A stretch of 64,000 bases of DNA from an uncultured Anaerolineae bacterium (GCA_937927775.1 CALBEF010000021.1:53832-117831), one strand, 5' to 3'. Positions 10,592 to 19,240 are shown, numbered from the stretch's first letter. Numbers and translations: made by a program. Notes: generated by a model not told the origin, from the sequence alone.

Positions 10592-11557
10592 TCAAAAGAT
10601 GCGGATCAACTGCACTTCATCCGAGCCGAATCCACAGGCGCGATAAAATTCCTGCGCCCGCTCGCTGCCGCGCTTGGCATCCACAAGCAATTGCGACGCC
10701 CCGCGCTCGCGCGCCCGGCGCATCGCCACCTCGAACATGGCATAGCCCACGCCGCGCCGGCGAAAGCCGGGATCGACGACCAGCGCATCGAGCCAGGCGT
10801 GACTGTCGGTGAGGGTTCTGGCAAACGACAGCGCAAAGAAGGCAATCACCGGCCGATCTGGGTGATCGGCGTCAACGGCCTCGGCCACCCACACTTCCAG
10901 GTTGCTGTTGCTGCGCAGTTGCTCCATCACGCTGGCCTGCTTGCGGTCGTCCATATTTGCCTCGGCTGGAATCAGACGCATGAGTTGAACAATCGTCCCA
11001 AAATCAGCCGGCTGCGCGCGCCGGAAATTCAGCCACTTGTGGGCCGTGTCGTTCAAGTTGCCGACGGGCAACCCCAGCACGCTCTGCCAGCGCGCCACAA
11101 CTTCGCGGTGTGTGCGGAAGCACAGGGGCGGGAAGTCGTCGGGGCGGAAGACCCGCGCGTCCTGCGCGTCATCGCCGGCGCGCAGGGTCGTGATGTCGTG
11201 CGGCCGGGCGCGGTAGAAAATGATCAGGCCGCTGCGCAGCGGCCCTTCGGGAAAGGAATAGACGCCGAACAGCTCCAGCAAATCCACGCGCAGGCCGGTT
11301 TCTTCGAGCGCCTCACGCAGCGCCGCCTGCTCAACCGTCTCGTCAGCCTCGATGAATCCTGAAGGCAACGCCCATTCCCCCACCCCCGGCGGATGGCCGC
11401 GCTGAACCAGCACCAGTCCGCCCTCGTGTTCGATCAGGATGCCGACACCAGGCACCGGGTTCTCGTACTGGACGTAACCGCAGGATGGGCACTGCCAACG
11501 CATCCGCCCGTCCAGTTGGGACTGTTGCATGGGCGAACCGCATTTCTGGCAAAACAT
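10592..11557 (-). CDS. Zinc-ribbon Nudix hydrolase fused to a GNAT acetyltransferase
   Basis: This is a 321-residue fusion. Residues 1-30 form a zinc ribbon (CQKCGSP ... CPSCGY, as in NudC-like proteins). A Nudix domain follows with an intact signature at about 67-89 (GFIEADETVEQAALREALEE), implying pyrophosphate hydrolysis of a nucleoside-diphosphate compound. From about residue 185 there is a GNAT domain (LVVDPGFRRRGVGYAMFEVA is the acetyl-CoA loop). The chosen ATG lies 12 bases after TATAAT, without a Shine-Dalgarno, so the message is probably leaderless. Substrates of both halves are unknown. It lies upstream of the valS leader on the same strand. Confidence 0.87.
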   Translation of the reverse strand: MFCQKCGSPMQQSQLDGRMRWQCPSCGYVQYENPVPGVGILIEHEGGLVLVQRGHPPGVGEWALPSGFIEADETVEQAALREALEETGLRVDLLELFGVYSFPEGPLRSGLIIFYRARPHDITTLRAGDDAQDARVFRPDDFPPLCFRTHREVVARWQSVLGLPVGNLNDTAHKWLNFRRAQPADFGTIVQLMRLIPAEANMDDRKQASVMEQLRSNSNLEVWVAEAVDADHPDRPVIAFFALSFARTLTDSHAWLDALVVDPGFRRRGVGYAMFEVAMRRARERGASQLLVDAKRGSERAQEFYRACGFGSDEVQLIRIF

Positions 11558-11569
11558 GAGTTCATGGTC

Positions 11570-11575
11570 ATTATA
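11570..11575 (-). promoter_or_regulatory. -10 element of the Nudix-GNAT gene
   Basis: TATAAT on the minus strand ends 12 bases before the ATG at 11557, implying a leaderless or nearly leaderless transcript. Confidence 0.5.
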
Positions 11576-11586
11576 ATGGCCCGGCA

Positions 11587-11624
11587 GGTTGAGGGTTGAA
11601 GGTTGGCAAGGTTGAGGGTTGAAG
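11587..11624 (+). repeat. GGTTGAG/GGTTGAA heptamer array
   Basis: Units GGTTGAG, GGTTGAA and GGTTGGC, then a spacer, then GGTTGAG and GGTTGAA fill the gap between the Nudix-GNAT promoter and the GTG of the next plus-strand gene. The array ends about one base before that GTG. Confidence 0.7.
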
Positions 11625-11625
11625 T

Positions 11626-11880
11626 GTGAGATCGCCGCGCGAGTCAAAGGGTTCAGAGCGCCCACCGACCGATCTGCGTCGGCTGCGGCGCGACACGAAC
11701 CGGCGGCTGTTGGTGTTGGTATTGTTCGTGCTGGTGGCCGTAGGCGGGGGATTGATCGCGTTGTTGTACGGCGGGCCGGCGGCCATGCTGGGGATCGCCT
11801 GCCTGCTGGCAGGGGCCGGCGCGATTCTGGTTATCTGGCTGGCGCTGAGTCTGATCGGCAAGTGGGCAGGAGACGAGTAG
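11626..11880 (+). CDS. Small two-span membrane protein of unknown function
   Basis: The protein has 84 residues. A basic N-terminus (RRLRRDTNRR) is followed by two hydrophobic helices (LLVLVLFVLVAVGGGLIALL and AMLGIACLLAGAGAILVIWL) and a short GKWAGDE tail. It starts with GTG, right after a heptamer array. The S41-like lipoprotein begins 5 bases after its stop, so the two are probably co-transcribed. I recognise no family. Composition, predicted topology and tight linkage support it being a real gene. Confidence 0.65.
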   Translation: MRSPRESKGSERPPTDLRRLRRDTNRRLLVLVLFVLVAVGGGLIALLYGGPAAMLGIACLLAGAGAILVIWLALSLIGKWAGDE

Positions 11881-11885
11881 CGACG

Positions 11886-13175
11886 ATGGATCACTATCGG
11901 GGCGGTCGTGACTCAGTGGCGCGGATTGCGCAATCTGTATGGCGGACTGCCGGGCATGTTGCTGTGTTGCTGGCAGTGACGGCGTGTTCTGCCCTGCCCT
12001 TGCCGGGGCGCAGCGCGCAGCCCACCTCGCCTGTGCCCCTCGATCTGCCCAGCGCCACCCAGGCAAGATTGCGGGACTTCGACCTGGCAGTCAAGGATCT
12101 GCGCGAAAGGCACATCGACCCTCGCATTGTTGACGACGCATGGCTGGCCGAGGCGGCTGCGTTTCGCCGCAGCATCATCGATGGCATCGAAAACGACGCC
12201 TATCTGGCCGGCTTCCAACGCCTGCTGGCAAAGCTGGGCGATCCGGCCATCGCGCTGCGCCCGCTGCCATCGAATGACGGGCCTGCAAGCGCGTCATTCA
12301 CCGGCATCGGCGTGGTGGTCGGCGCGCCGCAGGCGGGCAAAGACAGGCTGGTGGTGCTGACGGTGTACGCGGGTTCGCCGGCGGAAAAGGCCGGCATCAG
12401 GCCGCACGATGTCATTCTGGCCGTGGGTGGAGAGCCGGTCAACAGTGACGACTGGCAAACGACAATCGGCCGCATTCGAGGGCCGGCCGGGACTACGGTC
12501 ACACTAACCGTGCGGTCGCCGGGAGAGGTTGCGCGCGAGGTGGTCGCGCGACGAGGGCCCATCACACCCAACAGACAATCGCTGATCGAGCGCGTGCCGG
12601 GAACCAACATTGGCTATCTGGCGCCGGGGCAGGGCAGCGCCGAAGATTTGCCAATTGAGCTGGCGCGCGGACTGCGCGACCTTGCCAGCGACAAGACGCC
12701 AGACGGCATCATTCTGGACCTGCGCACTGTGCAGGAACCGTCATTCCCCATCATCTCCATGCTCAGCCTTTTCGCAAACGGCGCAGCAGGAACCCGGCAT
12801 TCTCGCAGCGGCCAGCAGCGGATCGAGGTCAGGGGCAGGCAAATCGACGGTTCACAGGACCTGCCGCTGGTGATTCTGATCGGAGATCAGACACAGGGGC
12901 CGGCGATCTCATTTGCCGCCATGTTGCAGGATCTGGGCCGGGCAAGACTGGTCGGCGCAAAGACATCGCCGGCCGTGGCGGAGCCAGTCATCCTGAACCT
13001 GCGAGAAACGGGCCTGCAACTTGCAATCCCTGCGGTCGAATACCGGGGAGTCAAAGGGCGAGCCCTGCACCGGGCAGGGCTCGCTCCAGACGAGGACACC
13101 GGGCTTTCATGGGAGGAAATTACTTCAGACAACGATGTTCAACTGGAACGAGCCATTGCGCTGCTGAAGCGATGA
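11886..13175 (+). CDS. S41-family (C-terminal processing protease-like) lipoprotein, probably inactive
   Basis: The protein has 429 residues with a signal peptide and lipobox (VTAC, Cys34), an N-terminal helical region, a PDZ domain (about 140-215: YAGSPAEKAGIRPHDVILAV) and an S41 core. In CtpA-type enzymes the nucleophile lies in a Ser-Ala-Ser block followed by a Thr-Phe-Gly-Lys-Gly block. Here the aligned segments read DQTQGPAISFAAML (about 334-347) and AKTSPAVAEP, so both Ser and Lys appear to be lost. It may be a non-catalytic scaffold or chaperone outside the membrane. The alignment was done by eye. Confidence 0.8.
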   Translation: MDHYRGGRDSVARIAQSVWRTAGHVAVLLAVTACSALPLPGRSAQPTSPVPLDLPSATQARLRDFDLAVKDLRERHIDPRIVDDAWLAEAAAFRRSIIDGIENDAYLAGFQRLLAKLGDPAIALRPLPSNDGPASASFTGIGVVVGAPQAGKDRLVVLTVYAGSPAEKAGIRPHDVILAVGGEPVNSDDWQTTIGRIRGPAGTTVTLTVRSPGEVAREVVARRGPITPNRQSLIERVPGTNIGYLAPGQGSAEDLPIELARGLRDLASDKTPDGIILDLRTVQEPSFPIISMLSLFANGAAGTRHSRSGQQRIEVRGRQIDGSQDLPLVILIGDQTQGPAISFAAMLQDLGRARLVGAKTSPAVAEPVILNLRETGLQLAIPAVEYRGVKGRALHRAGLAPDEDTGLSWEEITSDNDVQLERAIALLKR

Positions 13176-13200
13176 GGCCCGCGCCATTGCGGCGCGGGCC
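13176..13200. terminator. Hairpin between convergent genes
   Basis: GGCCCGCGCC (13176-13185) and its perfect complement (13191-13200) flank a 5-base loop. The stem begins immediately after the stop of the S41-like gene and lies 3 bases from the stop of the convergent regulator. There is no U-tract on either strand. Confidence 0.6.
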
Positions 13201-13202
13201 GG

Positions 13203-13931
13203 CTATACGAGCATGTAACCCATGCCGCGCGTGCTGACAATGCGCAGGGTCAGATCTGAGGTTGCGCTGAGCTTGCGGCGCAGGCGCATCATGTGCGGGC
13301 GCAACTGGCGCAGGCCAAGGCTCAGTTCCACATCGGGGTTGCGCAGCGCATAACGCATGAGATCGCGCACGCCAACCGTGCGACCGCGGTTGGCCATGAG
13401 CAGGTTGAACAGCCGGCCCTCTGCCGGACTGAGCCGGATACGCCGTCCCTCGCAGGAGATCACATATGCGACCGGGTCCCATTCAAACGGCAACCCGGTT
13501 TCAGCAGGCGCAATTTGCTGGCGTATAACAGGCGGCTGCGCACGCCCGGGAATGGCGTGGCTTCTCTCGACCAGCAATCGGGCGCTCAACTCGCGGTGGG
13601 TGTCCGAATCAGACGCCAGTATGTACTCGGCGACACCCAGTTGCATTGCTTTGATCGGATAGGTGATGTTGTCACCAGCCTGATCGATCAGCAGTGTAGC
13701 CGGAAGCCGGCCCATATATTCGCGCAACAGGATCAGACAGGCAATCGCATCAGCCTGAACATCAGCCACAAGAACCACGTGCTCCTGCTGCGCCGAGGTG
13801 ACGGCGCTGATCGTTTGCGCTATGGATTGCGTCTGGATCACTGAACACCCTGCCCCTCGCAGTCCATTCAGCACCGCCGGATCCGCCGCCGGGCCTGCCA
13901 TCAAATAGATTGCTTTAGTTGTTGTCATCAT
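13203..13931 (-). CDS. OmpR-type winged-helix regulator with a degenerate receiver domain
   Basis: The protein has 242 residues. The C-terminal third (about 150-242) is a Trans_reg_C winged helix (LSPAEGRLFNLLMANRGRTV ... RIVSTRGMGYMLV). The N-terminal 110 residues have receiver-like alternation (HVVLVADVQADA, YILASDSD) but lack the usual acidic pair near the start, so phosphorylation is doubtful. A ribosome site (AGAGGAAC) precedes the ATG at 13931. It diverges from the ECF sigma gene across 191 bases. No histidine kinase is nearby. Confidence 0.82.
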   Translation of the reverse strand: MMTTTKAIYLMAGPAADPAVLNGLRGAGCSVIQTQSIAQTISAVTSAQQEHVVLVADVQADAIACLILLREYMGRLPATLLIDQAGDNITYPIKAMQLGVAEYILASDSDTHRELSARLLVERSHAIPGRAQPPVIRQQIAPAETGLPFEWDPVAYVISCEGRRIRLSPAEGRLFNLLMANRGRTVGVRDLMRYALRNPDVELSLGLRQLRPHMMRLRRKLSATSDLTLRIVSTRGMGYMLV

Positions 13932-14045
13932 AAGTTCCTCTCGAGACGAAAGCTAAGAACTCGTTTGAGCCGGTCGTCGCACAGCGCCCCGCGGACTTCG
14001 GCGATCCTGTCCGCAATATCGGGTCAGAGCGCATCACATTCAGCC

Positions 14046-14051
14046 TATAAT
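14046..14051 (+). promoter_or_regulatory. -10-like TATAAT upstream of the ECF sigma gene
   Basis: TATAAT at 14046-14051 lies 71 bases before the sigma-factor ATG. No convincing -35 was found, so the assignment to this gene is tentative. Confidence 0.3.
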
Positions 14052-14122
14052 GGCGTCGCGCACGACCAAACGAATCCCTGTTCACACATCAGTTAGTCGT
14101 ATTTAGGCATTTTTTCTGCCCG

Positions 14123-14818
14123 ATGAGTTTCTTTAGACGCAGGCCCCTGCCTCCAACACATGAAACGTCCCCTTCCTTCCCAGTGGATGGAGCGGTGCAA
14201 ACCCCTGCGCCAACTACGACTAATCTGCCGGTAGAGAGTGAAAATCGTTCGCACATCGAAGATGTAAAACTTGCGCGGATGGTAGCCGATGGGAACATCG
14301 ACGCTATAAATATATTCTGCGAGAGGTATGCCGACAACGTATATCGTTATGTGGGATCGCTGGCGCGTGACCTGAGCAATCAGGACATCGAAGAGGTCGT
14401 GCAAATCACCATGACGGCTGCAACTGCGAACATCGAGGCTTACAAAGGCAAGAGCAGCTTGCAGACCTGGGTGTTCAGCATGGCTCGTTATAAGCTATAT
14501 GACCTGCTGCGCCAGAAGCATTCCCGCAGCCGGCGCGAGGTCACGTTTAGTCGTATGCCGGAGCACTGGGATCCGGCGCACGACGGCCGCGTCGAAGAAG
14601 AAATTCTGGATAAGGAATTCAAAGAACAGGTGCGCCAGGCCGTGAACCGGCTTCCGCCTCAGGAAGCAGAGGTGATCAGTCTGCGCTACATGGTTGGAAT
14701 GGGCACCGACGAAATCGCGCAAATCATCGGCAAGTCTGAGCGGGTGACGCAGAAAATCCTCACCCAGGCTCGCGCGCATATCCGCGACATTCTGCTGCCC
14801 CTGGTGCGAGATGAATAG
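14123..14818 (+). CDS. ECF-type RNA polymerase sigma factor
   Basis: The protein has 231 residues. A Pro/Thr-rich N-terminal extension of about 45 residues precedes region 2 (FCERYADNVYRYVGSLARDL ... LQTWVFSMARYKLYDLLRQK), a linker, and region 4 (VNRLPPQEAEVISLRYMVGM ... RVTQKILTQARAH). It directs RNA polymerase to a specific regulon. The next gene starts 8 bases before this stop, indicating translational coupling with a FecR-like membrane protein that may act as its anti-sigma factor. The long N-terminus is unusual for the family. Confidence 0.92.
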   Translation: MSFFRRRPLPPTHETSPSFPVDGAVQTPAPTTTNLPVESENRSHIEDVKLARMVADGNIDAINIFCERYADNVYRYVGSLARDLSNQDIEEVVQITMTAATANIEAYKGKSSLQTWVFSMARYKLYDLLRQKHSRSRREVTFSRMPEHWDPAHDGRVEEEILDKEFKEQVRQAVNRLPPQEAEVISLRYMVGMGTDEIAQIIGKSERVTQKILTQARAHIRDILLPLVRDE

Positions 14819-16121
14819 AACGGACCAACTGGACCATCGGATTGAGGAGGCGCTCCGTGAGATCGGAAACGAGCGTCAACTCAGCCATGCCCAACGCAGT
14901 CGGATTCGGGCAGCGATGATCGTGGCGGCCCAGGAGCGCACACGCCGGCGCGCTCGACACCCTCGCGGACTCGGATCCTTACTCTGGCCGCGCTTGCTCC
15001 CGGCCGGACTGGCCTTCGCGTCGATGCTGTTGATCGCGTTTGCCGCCTATGTCCTTGCCGGCGGCGCGACGGGCAACCCCATCGCCGAAGCCGAGTCCAC
15101 CGCTGCATTCACCCTGCTCCACAGGCGCATGGCGCCGCTCGGCATCGTCTGGCACACGGATCGCACCATCCAGCCGAATACATCGACCGTGGTTGCCGAG
15201 GGTGACATTCTTTACGCCACCCAGGTTGTCACGGTAACTTTCGCCGACCAATCCGTCGGACTCATTCAGCCGGACACGGAGGTCGCAGTGCTCGTCGCGC
15301 AGCCCGGTTTGCAATTGCGATTTGGTCAGGTTGACGTGGCGGTGCAACCGGCAACGCAACCCGCCAGCATGGCCCACGCTGAACCGCGATTCACCATAGA
15401 GACACGCCGCGCCCGGATTGTGGTCAAAGGCACCCAATTCAGCGTCCGCAGCACTGACGACGGCGACACGGTCACGACACTGCAAGGAACGGTGGAAACG
15501 AACCAGCGCACACCAGCCGGCGCCACATTCAACGCCGAAATCCGGGCGGGCGAGGAAGTCAGCCTGCTCGACGAGGCCACAGCGCCGCCGGTAGTCCAGT
15601 TGCACGCGCCCCTGGCGCGCGCAATCGAGCCTGGGGGAAGAACCATTCCCGACGGCGCCGGCACACGCCAGCCAGAGGTCAGACTCGCAGGCAGCGCCTA
15701 CCCCGGCGGAGTTCTCACAATTGATCGACCCGGCCTGCTGCTAACGACCACCGTCGACCCACAGGGCAGGTTCACCGTGCCCGTCACGTTGCCATCTATT
15801 GAGGGCACGCATCCATTTACCCTGACCATTCAGGCGCCAGATGGCCGGTCGAGGAGCGGCCAACTCAATGTCATTGTGGACAGGACGGCGCCAAACCTGG
15901 CCATTGACATGCCTCAGACCAGCGCCGATGGCGCGCGCATCCGAATCCAGGGACAGACCGAGCCGGGGGCGGTAGTCACAGCCAACGGGGTTGACCTCCT
16001 CGTTGGTTCCGACGGTCGATTTGCCGGCGAGGTTGCCACACCTGCTGACCGGGCCATCCGCATCGTCGCGCGCGACTTCGCCGGAAACGAAAGCACCCTG
16101 GCACAAACAGTTCGCCCGTAG
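14811..16121 (+). CDS. FecR-domain membrane protein, putative anti-sigma/sensor
   Basis: The protein has 436 residues. A cytoplasmic N-terminal helix-rich segment (IEEALREIGNERQLSHAQRS) may bind the sigma factor. One membrane span follows (about 62-84, LLPAGLAFASMLLIAFAAYV), then an extracytoplasmic FecR domain (ARIVVKGTQFSVRS ... TVTTLQGTVETN) and two Ig-like beta domains near the C-terminus (VRLAGSAYPGGVLTIDRP and IRIQGQTEPGAVVTANGV). The 8-base overlap with the ECF gene supports a sigma/anti-sigma pair. The signal perceived is unknown. Confidence 0.83.
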   Translation: MNRTDQLDHRIEEALREIGNERQLSHAQRSRIRAAMIVAAQERTRRRARHPRGLGSLLWPRLLPAGLAFASMLLIAFAAYVLAGGATGNPIAEAESTAAFTLLHRRMAPLGIVWHTDRTIQPNTSTVVAEGDILYATQVVTVTFADQSVGLIQPDTEVAVLVAQPGLQLRFGQVDVAVQPATQPASMAHAEPRFTIETRRARIVVKGTQFSVRSTDDGDTVTTLQGTVETNQRTPAGATFNAEIRAGEEVSLLDEATAPPVVQLHAPLARAIEPGGRTIPDGAGTRQPEVRLAGSAYPGGVLTIDRPGLLLTTTVDPQGRFTVPVTLPSIEGTHPFTLTIQAPDGRSRSGQLNVIVDRTAPNLAIDMPQTSADGARIRIQGQTEPGAVVTANGVDLLVGSDGRFAGEVATPADRAIRIVARDFAGNESTLAQTVRP

Positions 16122-16153
16122 AGAAGCCGGATCGTCAGCGCGGAGGGCGCACA

Positions 16154-16534
16154 TCAGGGCGCCGCCGCATAGCCAGCCAGGGCTGCCAGTTCGGGCAGAA
16201 AAATCAGCGCGCCCACAACGACAGCAGCGACAGCCGACACCAGCACGCCCGCCGCCGCGCAGTCCTTTGCCACCTTTGCCAGGGGGTGAATATCCGGAGA
16301 CGCGCGATCCGTGATGGCCTCGATGGCTGTGTTGATCAATTCAGCCTGGAACACCAAACCCGTTACAGCCGCCAGGATCGCCCATTGCTCCACTGTGAGA
16401 CCTGTCAGCGCGCCAGCGACAACCACGGCTAACGAGATCGCGCAATGAATCCTGAAGTTGCGCTGAGTGCGGAAGGCATAGACGACGCCCTCCCAGGCAA
16501 ACCGGAATGAAGCCAGCAGCGACGGAGATTTCAT
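16154..16534 (-). CDS. dgkA: Diacylglycerol/undecaprenol kinase family protein
   Basis: The 126-residue protein has three predicted membrane helices and the DgkA signature (AELINTAIEAITDRASPDIH, then PLAKVAKDCAAAGVLV). The family phosphorylates diacylglycerol or undecaprenol at the membrane; in monoderm bacteria the undecaprenol activity is common. The start MKSPSLLASFRFAWEG fits the family length; the frame extends 19 codons upstream without support. The gene follows the RlmI-like gene on the same strand after 84 bases. Confidence 0.9.
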   Translation of the reverse strand: MKSPSLLASFRFAWEGVVYAFRTQRNFRIHCAISLAVVVAGALTGLTVEQWAILAAVTGLVFQAELINTAIEAITDRASPDIHPLAKVAKDCAAAGVLVSAVAAVVVGALIFLPELAALAGYAAAP

Positions 16535-16618
16535 GTCACTTATCCACTGTGGACAACCGGAGCGACAGGGGTTGGCATCGGCCAGCCACATCCTGCGTCA
16601 CCACAATCCGCAGCGCGC

Positions 16619-17827
16619 TCACAGCACGCGACACACCAGCCCCTTCAGGTATTCTGACTCGGGGAAACTGAGCAGCACCGGGTGATCGCTGGCCTGCGTC
16701 AGGCGCTCGATCACCTGAGCGTCCCGCGCGCTTTCGAGGGCCGCGCTGAAAATGATCTTCTGAAAGAGCGCCGCGTCGATGACGCCGGAACAGGAAAACG
16801 TCGCCAGAATGCCGCCGGGACGCACCAGGCCAAAACCGACGCGATTCAGATCCTTGTACGCGCGCGCAGCGCGATCGATCTGCGACGGGGCGTGGGCGAA
16901 TTTGGGCGGGTCCAGAATCACAACATCGAACTGCATGCCCTGAGCGCGACATGCGCGCAGATACTCAAAGGCGTCCGCCACCTGGTATGTCACAGCGCAG
17001 GCCGGCGCCGGCTGCAAAGCCATGTTTACCTCGGCCATCCGCAGGGCCTCCTGCGACGAATCGACATTGACGACCGATCGGGCGCCACGCGCTGCCGCGC
17101 ACACAGCGAATGCCCCGGTGTACGCAAACATATTGAGCACATCCGCGCCGTCGCAATAGCGCGCCACGCGGGCGCGATTCTCGCGCTGATCCAGATAGAA
17201 GCCGGTTTTCTGGCCGGCCTGCACATCCACCTTGAATCGCATGCCATTTTCAAACACATCGACGGGGCCGGCCGGCGGATCGCCAAACAACACGCCGCGC
17301 GCCGCAGCGACCCGCTCGTGTTTCAATCGCTCGTCGTCACTCCGCTCCAGAATGCAGCGCGGCGAGAGCAGAGCCGCCAGCGATTCAACCAGAATCTGTT
17401 TCGCCCGCGAGGCAGCCAGCGTAGAGATCTGCGCAACCAGATAACCCGCATAGTCGTCCACAATGACGCCCGGCAATCCATCGCTCTCGCCGAAGATGAG
17501 CCGGCGGGCAGATGTATCGGCCAGCAGCGGGTCTCGCGCGCGCCGCTCGACAGCCTGCTTCACACGCCTGCGCCAGAAATCATCATCAATGTCTTCAGAC
17601 TCGTCCCACGTGAGCAGGCGCACCGCGATCTGAGCCTGCTGGTTGATGACGCCGCGCGCCAGCCATTCGCCGGTATTCGCGCGAACGTCCACCACGTCGC
17701 CATCCCTGGGCCGGCCCTCGACGCTTTTGATGCTGCCTGAAAACAAACGCGGGTGACGCCCACGCACAGACTTGTCTCGCCCGGATTTAAGGATCACTGC
17801 CGGCGAGGTGGGATGTGGATGTCGCAT
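16619..17827 (-). CDS. rlmI: RlmI-like 23S rRNA (cytosine-C5) methyltransferase
   Basis: The 402-residue protein has an N-terminal PUA domain (LKSGRDKSVRGRHPRLFSGS) and a C-terminal Rossmann-fold methyltransferase (GQKTGFYLDQRENR, DVLNMFAYTGAFAVCAAARG, VVILDPPKFAH, TFSCSGVID). This order matches the RlmI/RlmK-N family, which methylates 23S rRNA; E. coli RlmI makes m5C1962. The start at 17827 is where homology begins, and a TACAAT (17844-17839) ends 11 bases before it, suggesting a leaderless message. The frame upstream of 17827 has no family features. Confidence 0.9.
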   Translation of the reverse strand: MRHPHPTSPAVILKSGRDKSVRGRHPRLFSGSIKSVEGRPRDGDVVDVRANTGEWLARGVINQQAQIAVRLLTWDESEDIDDDFWRRRVKQAVERRARDPLLADTSARRLIFGESDGLPGVIVDDYAGYLVAQISTLAASRAKQILVESLAALLSPRCILERSDDERLKHERVAAARGVLFGDPPAGPVDVFENGMRFKVDVQAGQKTGFYLDQRENRARVARYCDGADVLNMFAYTGAFAVCAAARGARSVVNVDSSQEALRMAEVNMALQPAPACAVTYQVADAFEYLRACRAQGMQFDVVILDPPKFAHAPSQIDRAARAYKDLNRVGFGLVRPGGILATFSCSGVIDAALFQKIIFSAALESARDAQVIERLTQASDHPVLLSFPESEYLKGLVCRVL

Positions 17828-17984
17828 TTTGCCATGCCATTGTAGCTCTGGGTCACAACTGCGCCGCGCGCCGCTTCGGCAGGAGTTCATGAAGGGCACA
17901 TGCAGACGCATCGTGGTAGAGTGCATTTCTGATCGACCCATCGACCCCGGTAAGAGTTCAGAAGTGGGGTAAAACAGGGCGAAG

Positions 17985-18059
17985 TGGTAGAGTGCGGCAT
18001 TATTGATCCGACACAACGGCTTGCCCAGTTGGAGGCAGAAAACGCGCGGCGACCCCGGC
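17985..18059 (+). pseudogene. Possible transposase N-terminal remnant
   Basis: A short open stretch encodes IIDPTQRLAQLEAENARRP before a stop. The LAQLEAENAR pattern is common at the N-terminus of several IS transposases such as IS66. The motif GTGGTAGAGTGC occurs twice nearby (about 17911 and 17982). The evidence is slim: the matching stretch is under 20 residues and coiled-coil-like sequence is not specific. Confidence 0.2.
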
Positions 18060-18063
18060 GTTT

Positions 18064-18092
18064 TTGACACGCGCTCAGGCGTCGGCTAGAAT
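18064..18092 (+). promoter_or_regulatory. Consensus sigma-70 promoter of the S1-domain gene
   Basis: TTGACA (18064-18069), a 17-base spacer and TAGAAT (18087-18092). It decides the start of the next gene, because an earlier in-frame start at 18064 would lie inside the promoter. Confidence 0.85.
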
Positions 18093-18138
18093 TGTAGGTC
18101 GGCTGCGCCCAGCCAATACGTTTTCAGGAGTGATCCCG

Positions 18139-19125
18139 GTGAGTGAAGAAGTTTTGAGTGCTCCAGATGTTGCCCCTGCGCCTGAAAGAAGCGCAGGGGA
18201 GCCTGTGGCCTCGCCAGAGGTCGCGGCAGTCAGGCCGCGCCAGGCGTACCAGGGCAAAGTGACGCGCGTCGACCTCGGCGGCGCGTTCGTGGATATCGGC
18301 GTCGGCGTTGAGGCCTATATCCACATCTCGCAGATCAACGCCGAAACGCCCGTCACGCGCGTGGCAGATGTGCTCAAGGTCGGCGACGAGATACAGGTGT
18401 ACGTGGCCTCGGTCAACCCTCAGACCAGGCGCATCAACCTGACGATGACCAGGCCGCCGAAGTTCGACTGGGCCGATCTCGACATCGGCCTGAAGATTAC
18501 AAACGCTCGTGTCGTGGCTTTGGAGAGCTTCGGCGCCTTCGTCGATATCGACGGCCCAAAGCACGGCCTGGTGCCCTTTAATCTGATGCCGAAAGGCAAG
18601 CGACCCAAAATCGGCGACGTGCTCGACGCCGTGTGGGTCATCGAAGCCAGCGAGGAGAAGCGCCGCATCGGCCTGACGATGGTCGAACCGCCGGCCCTGC
18701 CCTGGGAGAAGATCCGTCGCGGCGACATGCTGAAGGGCACTGTGACACGCATCGAGCGCAAAGGCGCGTTCGTTGATGTCGGCGCCGAGCGCGAGGGCCT
18801 GATTCGATCCTCCTCATTTGGCTCAGGCTTCGTCAACGTCAGCGACTTCGTGACGCTGAACGAGCAGGTCTCGGTGCGGGTTGTCAAAGTCGATCCGGCC
18901 AAAAAGCAGCTCGACCTTGCCATCGAAGGCATCAACCCTGAGGACTTCGAGTTGTCTTCCGGGCCGGACGAGGTGCTCAGCCCGATGGCGGCCGCCTTCC
19001 AGCGCGCGCAGCGCGGCCGGCGCGACTCGATCCCGGCGCAAAGCCGCACCGAGCGCAAGCTGAGCCAGCAGGACGAAATCCTGGCGCGCACATTGCAGCA
19101 GCTTCAATCTCAGCGCCGGAAATAA
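18139..19125 (+). CDS. Three-S1-domain RNA-binding protein
   Basis: The 328-residue protein starts with GTG, with AGGAG eight bases upstream. After a short acidic/Pro-rich lead come three S1 repeats of about 70 residues: YQGKVTRVDLGGAFVDIGVG, then ITNARVVALESFGAFVDIDG, then LKGTVTRIERKGAFVDVGAE. The basic/Gln-rich tail (QRAQRGRRDS ... QLQSQRRK) may also bind RNA. It resembles a short ribosomal protein S1 or an S1-repeat translation/RNA-decay factor; full-length S1 has more repeats. It could substitute for S1 in a lineage with many leaderless mRNAs, but that is conjecture. Confidence 0.88.
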   Translation: MSEEVLSAPDVAPAPERSAGEPVASPEVAAVRPRQAYQGKVTRVDLGGAFVDIGVGVEAYIHISQINAETPVTRVADVLKVGDEIQVYVASVNPQTRRINLTMTRPPKFDWADLDIGLKITNARVVALESFGAFVDIDGPKHGLVPFNLMPKGKRPKIGDVLDAVWVIEASEEKRRIGLTMVEPPALPWEKIRRGDMLKGTVTRIERKGAFVDVGAEREGLIRSSSFGSGFVNVSDFVTLNEQVSVRVVKVDPAKKQLDLAIEGINPEDFELSSGPDEVLSPMAAAFQRAQRGRRDSIPAQSRTERKLSQQDEILARTLQQLQSQRRK

Positions 19126-19240
19126 GGACGTTACTCCAGGCGACACAGCAGCGCCATGGCCCCATATCCAGGCGTGGCGCCGCCTCACTCACCTTCGTGT
19201 ATCGTTTCTCCGAAACGCTCAGGCTGGAACAACTCGATCA

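Noticed and set aside
18064..18138. Earlier start for the S1-domain protein
   Set aside because: The segment holds a consensus -35/-10 pair and the real start (GTG 18139) has AGGAG at proper distance.
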